Shown piece after piece: positions 1 to 13,149 of a stretch of 64,000 nt of DNA. Below the pieces are notes generated by a model, which made no database searches, had not been told where the DNA came from, and saw nothing but the letters and a program-made list of their open reading frames with translations. The stretch comes from Corythucha ciliata (Eukaryota > Arthropoda > Insecta > Hemiptera > Tingidae), in NCBI GenBank assembly GCA_038030265.1, contig CM075941.1:53793952-53857951 (forward strand). Direction: 5' to 3'. Within the stretch, counting starts at the first letter, position 1. Every line of letters begins with the position of its first letter. The translations under genes were made by a program, and so were the position numbers.

Positions 1-2350
<2,350 letters not shown>

Positions 2351-3096
2351 GAAGTAAGATCTTGTTATATTTTATGTGTTTACCCTTTTTTATAATTATG
2401 TAATTTTAGTTGAAATTTACTCGTTTGTGTACCTTAATTTTATTATTTTAGCTTTAATTTAAATATTTCTCAGTATTTTCGCGGTCACAATCGATCAATT
2501 AATCATAATGCCTATTCCCAAGTTCTCTCACCAGAAACGGATATTTCGGTACAAACTTGACCATTTTTGGTCGGATGTCCCCTTAACTGGTAATTTCGTT
2601 CTAGAAACTGTTCATTCAAGCTGGAATTTTATCCCAGAAGTCAGAAATTTGGACCAAAAAAACAATTTTTTTAAATAGTTGGGGGGGGGGGGTTCTCACG
2701 AAACAGCGAGTCCGAAAATCGGGCGTTAGGCCCGTTTTCAGGTAGGGTTGCCAGATAGCCAAGGCTCTTCGCCCGGAGATACATTACATATTATACGGTT
2801 GGGGAGGGGGATTAAATAGTTTGTAAATATCGACACATAAGCTACCAAAGGGCCAATCTGCACTATTTGAACACAAGATCCTAACTGGGTTAATTGGACC
2901 AAAGGGCTAATCTGAAAGGGGTTGGAGGTCATATAGGTGGGACCAAACTGAAATTTCTCGAATGTGTTTTTAGGGCCAATGTGCAAGTAATATTCACCCC
3001 GTCACACGTGTTTTTCTCAATCCAAAGGGTCCAAATACTTCGCTCGTTCATTTCTCATCTGTCCGAACATTCTGGGGAGTGATGAGGCTTAGTGCC
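2351..3096. other. Intergenic, no gene seen
   Basis: AT-rich sequence downstream of Mcm2. It holds a run of ten G at about 2682-2691 and short open frames without recognisable domains. I see no RNA gene or element boundary here. Confidence 0.5.
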
Positions 3097-3516
3097 TTGA
3101 AACTGACAATTCCGTCCCAGAAATGTCAATTTTGTCATTCAAAACTGTAAATTTGGTCGTTTGAAACTGTCAATTTCGTCTTGGAAAGCAGCAATGGTCA
3201 TTTGTCCCAAAAACTGTCTATTTCGTCCTGTAAACTGTCAACTTCGAATTAAAACTGCCAATTTCACCGGAAATGTCAATTTCTTCATTCGAAACTGTAA
3301 ATTTTGTCGTTCAAAGCTGTCAATTTCGTCCTATGAACTGTCAGTTTTGTTTTATTAACTATCAATTTCGTCTTATAAATTGTAAATTTCATCCCTGAAA
3401 CTACCGATTTCCCTAGAAACTGTCAATTTCGACCTAAAAACTATGAATTCACTCCTACATTACTGTCAATTTTTTCTTGAAAAGTTCCCGAATGGCCTGA
3501 AAACTGACAATTAAAG
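3097..3516. repeat. Degenerate ~20-bp tandem repeat (AACTGTCAATTTCGTCC-type)
   Basis: About twenty diverged head-to-tail copies of a unit close to AAACTGTCAATTTCGTCC follow one another, with spacing varying by a few bases. Copies are typically 70-90% alike. The short open frame across part of it is a by-product of the periodicity. It differs in sequence from the ~30-bp repeat family at 13-24 kb but has the same eroded-minisatellite character. Confidence 0.75.
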
Positions 3517-3631
3517 TGAAAAATTTGAAATTGAACCTCTGGAGCTCCGATATACATAATACAAAAATTGTGATTTAGCCGGGAGAAGTGGGCAAACTTT
3601 CTTTTTTCTTTATGTGTCCCAGCAATTAATT

Positions 3632-4627
3632 AATTGCAAATTAGACGACCCTTGTCTTAGGACTTTTCAAGGGATTACTCCCCCCTCACCGCACCACCCT
3701 AGTCACCCTGCAGTGAATTCGAGGGAGTGGGGAGGCTGAAAATAAAGAATTAAACTTTATTGAAGCTAAATACTTACCATTTTGGCTTATTATTTCTCAA
3801 TAATAAGTCTTTGTAATCGTATCGCAAAAAAAAATTTTTGACCCCCCCTCAAAATTTGTAGTTTTACGTTTCAAAGTGCGTAGAATCCAAATCTGCAATA
3901 AAAAAAAAAATGTCCGTCCGCCGTCCGGGCCATATCTTGCCCTAGGATTGCTCGAAAAAACTCGTTCTTTCGCACATAGACTCCATTTGGGGTCTAGTTG
4001 GTCCTAACATCTGATCAGTTTGATCAAATAACTCCCTGGGGTTTTATGGGCCAAAAGCGGGTCCAAAATGGGGATTTTCAAAGGATTTGGGATCATAGGG
4101 GTGTGGGGTGTCGATTTTCATGTAATTTCAAGCCGGATTTGACTATATCGATGAATAATAAACCTATAAACGAATCGGGTCAGTGCAAGTTTTACAATTG
4201 TTCTTTTTTCTTTATGTGTCCCAGCAATTAATTAATTGCAAATTAGACGACCCTTGTCTTAGGACTTTTCAAGGGATTACTCCCCCCCTCACCGCACATG
4301 AGCATCCACGCACCGCGCATGAGTTCCGAGAGGGAGTTTCTCTCTGGTGGGGTTCGCTCTTAGCGTAAGCCTCTCAGGCTAGCTCAGTGGCAGAGCGCCT
4401 GGCGCGAAACTAGGAGGTCGTGGGTTCGAATCCCACCCTGGGAGCAATTTTTTCTCGGAACTCAAAACAAGTAGAAAATGGTAAGTATTTAGCTTCAATA
4501 AAGTTTAATTCTTTATTTTCAGCCTCCCCACTCCCTCGAATTCACTGCAGGGTGACTAGGGTGGTGTGGTGGGGGGGGGAGTAATCCCTTGAAAAGTCCT
4601 AAGACAAGGGTCGTCTAATTTGCAATT
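3632..4627. repeat. Inverted repeat with ~152-bp arms plus an extra direct copy
   Basis: Positions 3632-3783 reappear as reverse complement at 4475-4627 with only small differences, mostly in a C/G run. A further direct copy of about 95 bp (3599-3694) sits at 4202-4293, next to a tRNA-like sequence. The arrangement fits a foldback element or a duplicated MITE. I did not find a convincing target duplication at the outer edges. Confidence 0.7.
4372..4446 (+). tRNA. tRNA-like sequence, probably a pseudogene or SINE head
   Basis: A cloverleaf can be drawn. Acceptor strands TCTCAGG/CCTGGGA pair, the D arm is GCTC..GAGC (box A TAGCTCAGTGG), the anticodon stem is CCTGG/CTAGG with loop CGCGAAA, and the T arm is GTGGG-TTCGAAT-CCCAC (box B). 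Against function: position 33 is G instead of the invariant U; one extra base lies between the acceptor and D stem; and the nominal anticodon CGA (Ser) lacks the long variable arm of serine tRNAs. It sits inside the inverted repeat at 3632-4627, so a tRNA-derived repeat is likelier than a working gene. Confidence 0.45.
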
Positions 4628-5103
4628 TGGAAACTTTGTTCAGAAATCTTAGTTTTCGGCACAATTGAACTGTTCGGTGCCCCGAACGGATTAAAGCACA
4701 ATAGCTCACTGTGTTTAGCTCCCCCAGACTACAACCGCGCGAGTTTTCCGATTGAATCGTCGTTCCGTGGCGAAACTCGCCTGCAGTTTGGGATATAAAA
4801 AGTTGTATGTGGCTAAACTACTCTGTTCACGGCCATATATTTGAGATATGGAGCTTAGTCGTAAGTATCAGTCCGATAATTTAAGCAGGGGGGTCGAGGA
4901 ACCATATGGTTCAAATCATCGATGATAGTAGCGAGGTATCGAAGATCACATCGCAGTGAGGGTGCTTCACTATGAACAGTCCCATACAATTATTGATGTT
5001 TGTTCTTCATCTCTGTTTCATCGGGGCATCGCTCATCGAGGTATCGCAGTGAAGGTGATTCACTATGAACGCACCCTAAAGCTTCTAGGCTATTTTAAGC
5101 CCA
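4628..5103. other. Intergenic, no gene seen
   Basis: No coding or RNA gene recognised. Two partial copies of a phrase resembling TCGCAGTGA(A/G)GGTG.TTCACTATGAAC occur near 4948-4978 and 5043-5070, a small direct repeat of unknown origin. Confidence 0.4.
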
Positions 5104-5270
5104 CCTACAGTCAGGGGTGGGCAAATTACAGCTTTTTGAGTAATTAATTGTAAATTACTTCCAAAAAAGCGGATTAACTACAAATTACCAATTACTTTTC
5201 ACTTCCACGAATAATTACAAATTACAATTACTGTAATTGAATTACTTTTTCAATTACCAATTACCCAAGA

Positions 5271-6558
5271 GCTGGATTTGTGGAACACGCAAGCGTCTTG
5301 CTCTTATTCACTGTCATTTTATCAGCTGCATCCTGCATCACCATAAAATCTCATGAATTCATTTTATTTTCCTGGATATTAAATGCGCATTATTTGGTCG
5401 CTGGGTCTATGGTCGCTTGGTCGCACAGTCTTATGGACGGGATTGGAAGCGTTCCATCAACGAATATCGGTGAATAGACTTCGTTGGCCCGGAATTCACT
5501 GTATTCCAATCGGCTGTGGGAAAGGTCCCGTATTCCTCAAGACTCTCCAAAACATAAATATTTTTTCTATAATTATTGTTACTAAGATATAAGAACACTT
5601 TCAAAAATCAGAAACCTCTCAGGATTTGACCTGAAATTACTGAATTAATGGAGAAGATATTCCCTCTCACATTGCATTGTCCCATATAAATGTATAAATC
5701 TAGTACATCGTACAAAAATATAAATTATTACTTCATTCTACCAATCAGTATCTTACTCCGACTTACCTCCCCCCCCCCCCAAGAAACAATATTATTGTAC
5801 AGCCAGGGTGTAGTGATGACCCTTCAACAGCTAAAACGCGATGGCTCGAGCCACTGTAAAGGATTTAATTTTTTTCTTTCTTTCTTGCCGAAATCCGGGC
5901 ATCCCTGCATGCAGGAAGGTTGGGCTGGGATTAAATCCCCCCCCCCCTCTCGAAGATGATCCTGAAGATGTTCAGCTGCGCGGACAGTGAACCAATTGGG
6001 CCGGGAATTTTCCCTAAGCAGGATTTAAGGAAAGAAATTATTTAAATAACCGACTTTTCCAGGATTCACTATTTCATTTTCAGAAGGCCCCACCAAATTG
6101 TCGGGACTATTCACGCGTTTCCGAAAAACGTTGACTCTCACCGTGGCTATAAACGAGTGATTTGTGCCATTTTTTTCGAGTGTTTTGATGTGCGCCAAAC
6201 ACGGTTTGTGAATCTCACAAGCCGTGCTTATTTGAGAAATGCAGCCAGCCTCGGCCAAAATGCCCTTAAGGGGCTCGTCAACGCCTCTCAAACCTCCGGA
6301 ATCATGGAATGAACCACCATGAAATGCTCGTGTTGAGCGAAAAGCCAATTCGATTTTCGGATTCCCTCTACGGACCATGAGATACGCGATGAATTTTGGC
6401 CATTTTCGCCAAATAGACCCATCATGATTAAGATTAGCTGATAATTGAGTAAATTTTCTGATGTTGGAAAAAATGTCTGCGGTTGGTTTATTTTATTTTA
6501 TTTTTTCATTTGCCGGTTTTCATAAAAAGAGAAAAATCTTATTTATTATGAGGAAAAT
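5271..6558. other. Interior of the hAT block, no gene seen
   Basis: No domain-bearing frame. It contains G/C-rich homopolymer runs near 5768 and 5940 and short open frames without recognisable similarity. Confidence 0.4.
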
Positions 6559-6720
6559 GGGCGTGTTCCTATATTGGCCCATCGATGGGATGGGTAATGG
6601 TAAAGAATGGTAATAATAATAATGGTACAGAACAAATACATGATAATTGTGAGGGAAAGATCAATCACTGTGGAAACCTAAATCCATCGATGGGTCATCG
6701 ATGAATATAGGAACACGCCC
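6559..6720. mobile_element. MITE with 17-bp terminal inverted repeats
   Basis: The 162-bp sequence starts GGGCGTGTTCCTATATT and ends with its exact reverse complement. A further CCCATCGATGG motif lies subterminally on both sides. Flanks (..GAGGAAAAT and AACATTTG..) do not show a clear target duplication, so the superfamily is left open. Confidence 0.7.
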
Positions 6721-6779
6721 AACATTTGATGAAAATGACGAAAATATTACCTATTTTGAGAAAAATGCTTAATACTTAA

Positions 6780-6918
6780 GGGCCGTATTCAGAAACCAAC
6801 CTTAACCTTTACATGTCCTTTAAAGCACTTCAAAACAGATAACATATTTTTATAAACCGTCACATTTTTCAACTCCTTTAGTTAAGGCTTTGTAAAGGAG
6901 GGTTTCTGAATACGGCCC
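6780..6918. mobile_element. PIF/Harbinger-type MITE with TAA target duplication
   Basis: A 139-bp element with perfect termini GGGCCGTATTCAGAAACC / GGTTTCTGAATACGGCCC, flanked by TAA on both sides (6777-6779 and 6919-6921). A 3-bp TWA duplication and GG-starting termini are standard for PIF/Harbinger MITEs. Its ends do not match those of the larger Harbinger element at 31055-36581, so it belongs to a different family. Confidence 0.85.
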
Positions 6919-6959
6919 TAAGAAAAATATTTAATTGGAGAATAATTGTGTGATTTTTA

Positions 6960-7720
6960 TGAAAACGGTTTATTTTGCAAAAAACGACTCATTGATGACA
7001 ATTGTCGCTGGCAAAAATTTGTGCGGGTTTGGCTCATTCGAAGAACCTCTTGTGAGTTTAGCTCTCTAAAAATTGAATTTCACGAGGTCGACAGCTTTCA
7101 AGAAACAAATTTTACGGGTTGGGACCTTTACGATCATTTTCACGGGCTTGGCTCTTTACAACAAAACGAACGTCGCCGCAGTTTCACGCTCCCAAAAGGC
7201 AATTTCGCGATGTTGACGCTGTCAGCTTTCAAGGGGGAGTTGTACATGTGTTTCCTCGACCCCCCTCCAATCATACCTCGCCTACTCCGCGTTACGGAAA
7301 TTACCGCCGTATTTCTGCACCAATCGTGGACTTCAAGGGCTCATTTAAATCTTCAGGAAATTCTGCACAAGCGTACGATCTTCCTTTTTCATATTTCATC
7401 CCTAAAATAACTGTAAAACGCACACAAACTTTTACCTTGGAAATTCACACTCTTTCGACGACTTATTTAGGAAAGCAAGATTTTCACCAACAAAATTGAT
7501 CTCGTTTAAAGTTGATCGTGATTAGTTGCCGATAGCGACCCATATGAATTTTGATACAAGTGTTAACATTGTAATCGTGATTAGTTGTTGATCTTGGTTT
7601 AAGAAGTTGGTGAAATCGGGCCTTAATAAATAAGCAATGGGTTTGTGGCTCGTTCGAAGAACCCAATTTCTAGGGTTTGACTCGGTAAAAACCATTTTCC
7701 TTTGAAAATTGTGATGTTGG
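6960..7720. repeat. Degenerate ~30-bp repeat (CGGGTTTGGCTCTTTAAAA..AATTTCGCG-type), LINE-interrupted
   Basis: Diverged phrases such as GGGTTTGGCTC.TTCGAAGAACC and AATTTCACGAGGT / AATTTCGCG recur at 7020-7220 and 7640-7710. Reverse-complement-like phrases (AACCCGCGAAATTCG..TTTTAAAGAGTTAACCC) occur at about 12050-12240, beyond the LINE. The likely reading is a degenerate minisatellite split by the LINE insertion. Unit length and phase are approximate by eye. Confidence 0.4.
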
Positions 7721-7733
7721 GATTTTGAGAAAG

Positions 7734-8861
7734 ATGGCGGCGACGAAAAGTAACCCGTTGTGCGCTCGTTGTTTGTCTCCTTTTTTAAGTACGGACCGGG
7801 CTATTAAATGTGACGGAAGTTGTTCGGGGCTGTTCCACAGTGGTTGCGCTGGACTTTCTATAAAAAACCTTGACGATATACGCGAAATTCGAGTAAAACT
7901 CAAGTGGTTCTGCACGGCTTGTGATAAGGCGTTACAAGATTATGGCAACGGTAAGTCTGCGTGTGACACGAATAATGATGCAGCTGTGTCTTCTTCACTC
8001 CTCAGCATTGTAGTGACTGAGCTTGAGACAGTGAGCAAAACTTGCCTTGAGCTGTCGAAGAAGTGTGATGTCTTATTTGATGACAACCGAAAGTTAAAAC
8101 AGCAAATGATGACTCTGTGTGAATGTATTAGTCGTGAGAGAGCACCGAACACTTCGGTAGCCGACTGTGGGGATAAGCCTGTCGGGCAGCCAGCTGTTGA
8201 CCACATCCTCGCTAAAAGACCGGACTCTGCTCGTGGAAGTGTCTATGAAACTTCTCGCAAAATTGAGTCTTCGACTTCATTGGGTGCGGTGGACATGAAT
8301 CTTCTGCCATCTGGTGACGGTGACGAGCAACAGGATTCGGATTTAAAGGTAATGGAGGGCCCTTCCAGGCCTATCCGGAAAAGACGGAACGCTGCGGTTG
8401 GTGTCCCAGTCGAGGATCCTACCGCTATAGTGGCTGAGGACCTGCCTGTTTCGGTCCCCCTCCTGCCGCCCCCAGGACGTAAAGAAAAATCACGTAGGCC
8501 CGGCCGCGTGGTTCTTGGGACTGGGGAAGGAACAGCGATTAGAGCGGTGCCACTTGATTTGAACAAGAAAACAAAAAAATTGAAACGAGTTTTTGTGTCG
8601 CGTCTTGACCCGAATTCCAATTGTGTAGAGCTTGGAGTTCATTTGAACTCTCTGGCCGTAACGAACTTTAGATGTTGCCAGCTGAAAACCAATCACAGTT
8701 CATACTCCTCTTTTTATATTGAAGTTTTTGAAGAGGACATAAACAAACTCGTTATCGACCAGGCCTGGCCCGCGGGCTGTTTTGTTAAATTTTTTTATGG
8801 GTCACTGAACTCTGATCGTATAATCGGTGAATATTCACAAGGAAGTCATTTTTTAGGATAA
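7734..8861 (+). CDS. LINE ORF1 protein with PHD zinc finger
   Basis: About 375 residues from ATG 7734. The first 60 residues hold a PHD-like Cys/His pattern: CARC, then CDGSC, then FHSGCAGL, then WFCTACD. A predicted coiled-coil stretch follows (residues ~85-130, LETVSKTCLELSKKC), then a Lys/Arg-rich region and a C-terminal part resembling the small RNA-binding-like domain of CR1 ORF1 proteins. PHD-bearing ORF1 proteins are known from CR1-group LINEs, where they are thought to bind the element RNA. The frame is intact. ORF2 starts 44 bp downstream. Confidence 0.72.
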   Translation: MAATKSNPLCARCLSPFLSTDRAIKCDGSCSGLFHSGCAGLSIKNLDDIREIRVKLKWFCTACDKALQDYGNGKSACDTNNDAAVSSSLLSIVVTELETVSKTCLELSKKCDVLFDDNRKLKQQMMTLCECISRERAPNTSVADCGDKPVGQPAVDHILAKRPDSARGSVYETSRKIESSTSLGAVDMNLLPSGDGDEQQDSDLKVMEGPSRPIRKRRNAAVGVPVEDPTAIVAEDLPVSVPLLPPPGRKEKSRRPGRVVLGTGEGTAIRAVPLDLNKKTKKLKRVFVSRLDPNSNCVELGVHLNSLAVTNFRCCQLKTNHSSYSSFYIEVFEEDINKLVIDQAWPAGCFVKFFYGSLNSDRIIGEYSQGSHFLG

Positions 8862-8905
8862 AAGACTCGCTTTTTATTCACGACGATTGTCTCGTTGATC
8901 GACAG

Positions 8906-11741
8906 ATGCCTAACGAATTGAATGAACGTCTTTTTACGCATTCACACAGTGAAGAAGTGACACCTTATTTTACTTGTTTTCACTACAATATTTGTTCTTT
9001 GAGGAGTAAGGCTGATCTCCTTGATGGTTTCTTCATCGAAAACAAAATAACTGCAGACGTCGTTCTAATAAGTGAAACGTGGATGAAGGAGGGTTTCTAC
9101 GATGTCTTCCGGCTGCCAGGGTTCTTCTTGTCATCTGCTTTCTCACGGGTTCATTCTGAGCATGGTGGGTCTGCGGTTCTTGTACGGGAAAATGTCGATG
9201 CTCTGCCCATCATTGAAGCCAACATGTATTCCGTTGAGAACCACTGCGAGATGTCAGCCACACGATTAGTGCATCATAAGACCAATATTGTTACTGTTTA
9301 CAGGCCCCCTCATGGGGAATTTAATATATTTATGGATAGCTTTGAAAGAATGCTACAAAAGGTGTTAAGTAGCGATACTCTAATAACCGGTGATTTCAAC
9401 GTTCACTTCAATAAGGTAACTGATAAACGGGCGAAAGATTTGTTGGATATTCTTAGAATGTACGGGTTTTCATTACAAAATGAGAGTTCTACTCGCGGGG
9501 CTAACTTGCTTGATGCTGTTTTCGCAAATTTTCCGAACGATAGGTGTCATGTTTTGAACGTTGATCCTGGTTTTTCTGACCATAGAGCTCAAATTATTAA
9601 TATTGATCGTGATTATATTAACACAAGTCCATCGCTGAAGAGTGAGAGTAAATTAGTTCGCCCTTTAACCCTGGAGAGCTTACAGTCACTTTGTTGTTGT
9701 TTATCTTTAATAGACTGGGGGTTTGTTTATAACACTGACCTAGATCTGGACGAAAGATGGGCTTTATTTGTAAACACGGTCTCCTCTTGTTTTGAAGATT
9801 TTGAATGTAAAGGTGAGAAAGTCTAACAAGGCTGATAACCGTTGGTATACAAATGAGTTGTGTGAAATGAGAAAAAAACTCGAAATTGTGTGCAATCTGT
9901 CCCATTGCTGTGCCGATAATTCATTCAAGAGTCTAAAACGGAATTTAAGAAAAGAATATAAAAAGGCTGTTCAAGCGGCTAAAATTGCCTACAATGATAA
10001 TAAAATAAACAACGCTTCCAATAGGCAGAAAGCCTCCTGGGATCTCGTAAATGATCTTAGGAACAAAGCTAGGAGTCACCCAGACCCGCCTCTAACTGCC
10101 GCAGAATTCAATGTTCACTTTTCTAAAGTTGTCGAGCAGGATGTTTTGAATAATATCAAGCCTGGCACTAGTAATTTTGCTGACTTCAAACGAAGTAATA
10201 AACCTCTTAAGACATTCGATTTTAAGCATGTGAGTGAGCTTGCGGTGAAGCAATGTGTTTTGTCACTGAATAACAGCAAAGCTCCTGATTGGTTTGGCCT
10301 GAGCGTTCCCATACTAACGGGCATTATCGATGAGATTCTTCCCGAACTCACGTACTTGTTGAATTGTTGTATTTCTGCTAGTCTTTTTCCGACGTGTCTT
10401 AAAACGTCTTTGGTCTCAGTTATATATAAGAGAGGCGATCGTTTGGACCCAAATAATTACAGACCTATAAGTATTTTGCCAGTTTTCTCCAAGATCTTGG
10501 AGAAATTAATGAAAAGTAATATTGTAGATTTCTTGGAAGATATGGGTCTCTTATCCTCTCATCAGTACGGCTTTAGATCTGGTAAAAGCACGACGGCGGC
10601 GATTGTTGATCTTGTTGATGAGGTTCTGGCTGGTTTCGAACAGAAGGAGCACGTGAAGGGGATTTTCATTGACCTCAAGAAAGCTTTTGACAGCGTGTCA
10701 CATAAGGTGCTTGTAGCTAAATTAAAGTGGTACAACTTTTCACCCGATGCTGTTAACCTTGTTGCATCATTTCTTTCGAACCGAAAGCAAGCTGTAAAAA
10801 TTGGTTCTGATGTGTCTGATTTGTCCCTTGTCCAGCATGGTGTGCCTCAAGGGTCTATTCTGGGGCCAGTGCTGTTTCTGATTTTCATCAATGATTTTCC
10901 AGCCGCTTTAAGTCCATCCACTCACTGCGTTTTATTTGCTGATGACACCACCCTCTTGGTGAAGAATGACTCGTTAACGTCAGTGGATGAGAAAGCTGAG
11001 GCCGCGTTGGATAGAGCTGAGGACTGGTTTTCAGCCAACCTACTTGCTCTAAATAGGGAAAAGACCGAGTTTATGGACTTCAGATCCACCATCGGTGACG
11101 AGAGACGCTCCGTTAAATTCTTGGGCTTGCATATCGACGACCGCCTCGTTTGGGATCGGCATAGTTCATTTTTGTCTGGGAACCTGTCGAAAGTAATTTT
11201 TCTTCTTAGGCGTATGAAACATTCTGTTTCTAATTCGGTGCTTTTAGGCACGTATTTCGCATTGTTTCACTCGCCACTCACATATGGGTTGCTTGCATGG
11301 GGACACAGTTCGCGAGCTAAGTCTATTTTTTCCCTCCAACGCAAAGCCATTAGAATTATATGCAATAAAAAATATAGGGATGACTGTAAAATTGATTTTC
11401 GTAACCTGAAGATCATGACTTTACCATCGGTTTATATGTATATTTCCCTTCTTCATGTACACAAGTCCAGAAAAGATTTGGCCATTCAAAGTTATCCTAC
11501 TCGGAATTGTGGCAGATTAATCACACCCTTTTGTAGGCTTGCCAAGTCGCAGGGTAGGGCTGATTGGTGGGGCATTAAATTTTACAATTCCCTTCCGCTT
11601 GAATTTGTGAGTCTGGATTTTGAAAATTTCCGATCAAAGTTGAAGATTTTTTTTGTGGAAAACAGTTTTTATACTTTCGAGGAGTTCCTAAGCCAAATTT
11701 TGGGTTATAAAGATGGTAAGCTTGTGATACCGAACTTGTGA
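8906..11741 (+). pseudogene. LINE ORF2: endonuclease and reverse transcriptase, one frameshift
   Basis: The AP-like endonuclease (8906-9826) shows YNICSLRSK, ISETWM, GDFNVHF and FSDHR motifs. The reverse transcriptase (from 9792 in another frame) shows KAFDSVSH, GVPQGSILGPVLFLIFIND and the catalytic LFADD. Similarity passes from one frame to the other between about 9800 and 9826, so a small indel breaks the polyprotein just after the endonuclease. The RT part ends at 11741 without an RNase H domain. The protein nicks target DNA and primes reverse transcription on it. Whether the indel is real or a sequencing error cannot be told here. Confidence 0.85.
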
Positions 11742-11862
11742 TAATTATCTCGTCACGTAAGCTCAAGTTATTGTTAACATAACTCTGTTTTTAACTTAAT
11801 TTATTTGAATTTATTGTTTCTGTTGACGATTATGTTACCTACTTAGGTGCTCATAATAAATA

Positions 11863-11890
<28 letters not shown>

Positions 11891-11895
<5 letters not shown>

Positions 11896-13149
11896 CGTTA
11901 AGCTGAACACGGAATTTCGTATAGGTTTGGAACTTTGAACCCCAGTTATTTGACTGGATGCGACATCTACCAAATGGGTTTTACATAGAACCAAACTCGT
12001 TAAATTTGGTTCGTCGAGCTTGTCATACCCCTAGAAACATTTTCTGGACAGGCAGAGTGGGGGATTTTCTTAATAAGCCAACGACCCAAACCCCGTTTTT
12101 AAGGACCTAACCCACGACATTTGATTTCTTTGAGTCTTTCGATCTCGTGATATTGATTTTAACGGGCGTGAACCCGCGAAATTCGTGTTTTAAAGAGTTA
12201 ACCCCTCGAAATTGGGTTTTGTAAAGAGACAAATGTCGATATAGTCTGAAAATCATTTGTCGTGGCTGCCTTTCACCATGCCAATTTTCACTGCTTCGAA
12301 TGGTTTATCTTTGCACTGAAATGACGAACACACTCGGTTATCATTCTAGTTCTCTAATTCAGTTAAGTAATTTGCAATTTGATCCTCAAAGTCGGTTTGC
12401 TGGGACGAATATAAAAGCTCACCCTTCCCTGTGGTCCGGTGGCATTAATTTTAATAAATATAATTAATTAAGTTTAGATGATATTTGACCCCAAATTGAC
12501 TATTATTAGCCTCCAAATACTGATCATTTGTACCTCTTAATAACTGGCCACGGTACGTAAATGGCCATTTTTCTTCCGAAACTTAAAAATTAGCCTGGAA
12601 ATTGTCATGTGGTTTCTGAAAATCTCAATTTACCGGGTCATAAATAGCCCATTTTATTTATTCCGGTAGCAGAGCGGAAACTTGGACTTGATTTTAATTT
12701 TACTTCTTTAAAAATAAGCCTCGATTTCTTAATTCAAAAATAAGTTTTCAAGGGTTTCCAAATTTTAGTTCTAGTAATTTAATTCAATGATGTTATGTGG
12801 CTTGATCGACTCCCACTGACAACGGGGAGTATACATATAAACGTTATGGAATGAAAAACGTCAAAATAGATCGTAGGAAAGACTTTAATTTATTTCATGT
12901 TTAAACTTCCAGTTGACTACATGCGTTAATTCAAGAGTAGAAGGAGACCATAATTAACAATTCCAAGTTTACCTACCGGAAACAAGCCAAGCTTCGTAGA
13001 GAATGACCAGACCACTGGTTAGCAGAGCTCTCTATAGTGATCGATTTTCCCTACATGCTCAGTGACCGCGCGTTATCACGAGTGGGGAAACTTGTAATCT
13101 ATATAACTTTGCTGCGAACTGTCACGGGGAACCCCGGATAGTCATGGTT
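11891..13149. other. Interior of the hAT block, no gene seen
   Basis: AT-rich. Carries the downstream portion of the AACCCGCGAAATT-type degenerate repeat at about 12050-12240. The remainder has no recognisable coding or RNA feature. Confidence 0.4.

Larger units (their letters stand above)
7734..11890 (+). mobile_element. CR1-like non-LTR retrotransposon (LINE), near full length
   Basis: Two frames in the usual LINE order: ORF1 with a PHD-type zinc finger (7734-8861) and ORF2 with endonuclease then reverse transcriptase (8906-11741). A short 3' tail follows with AATAAA near 11855 and ends in (TC)n at 11863-11890. The lack of an RNase H domain after the RT and the PHD-bearing ORF1 fit the CR1/L2-related group. 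The 5' end cannot be fixed; the listed start is the ORF1 ATG. The ORF2 frame is broken once, so this copy is probably inactive. It lies inside the hAT-bounded block. Confidence 0.8.

Noticed and set aside
4372..4446. Functional tRNA-Ser(CGA)
   Set aside because: G33, no long variable arm, an extra base before the D stem, and location within a repeat.
6025..6378. 117-aa frame on the - strand in the hAT block
   Set aside because: No recognisable domain, no partner exons and no supporting context.
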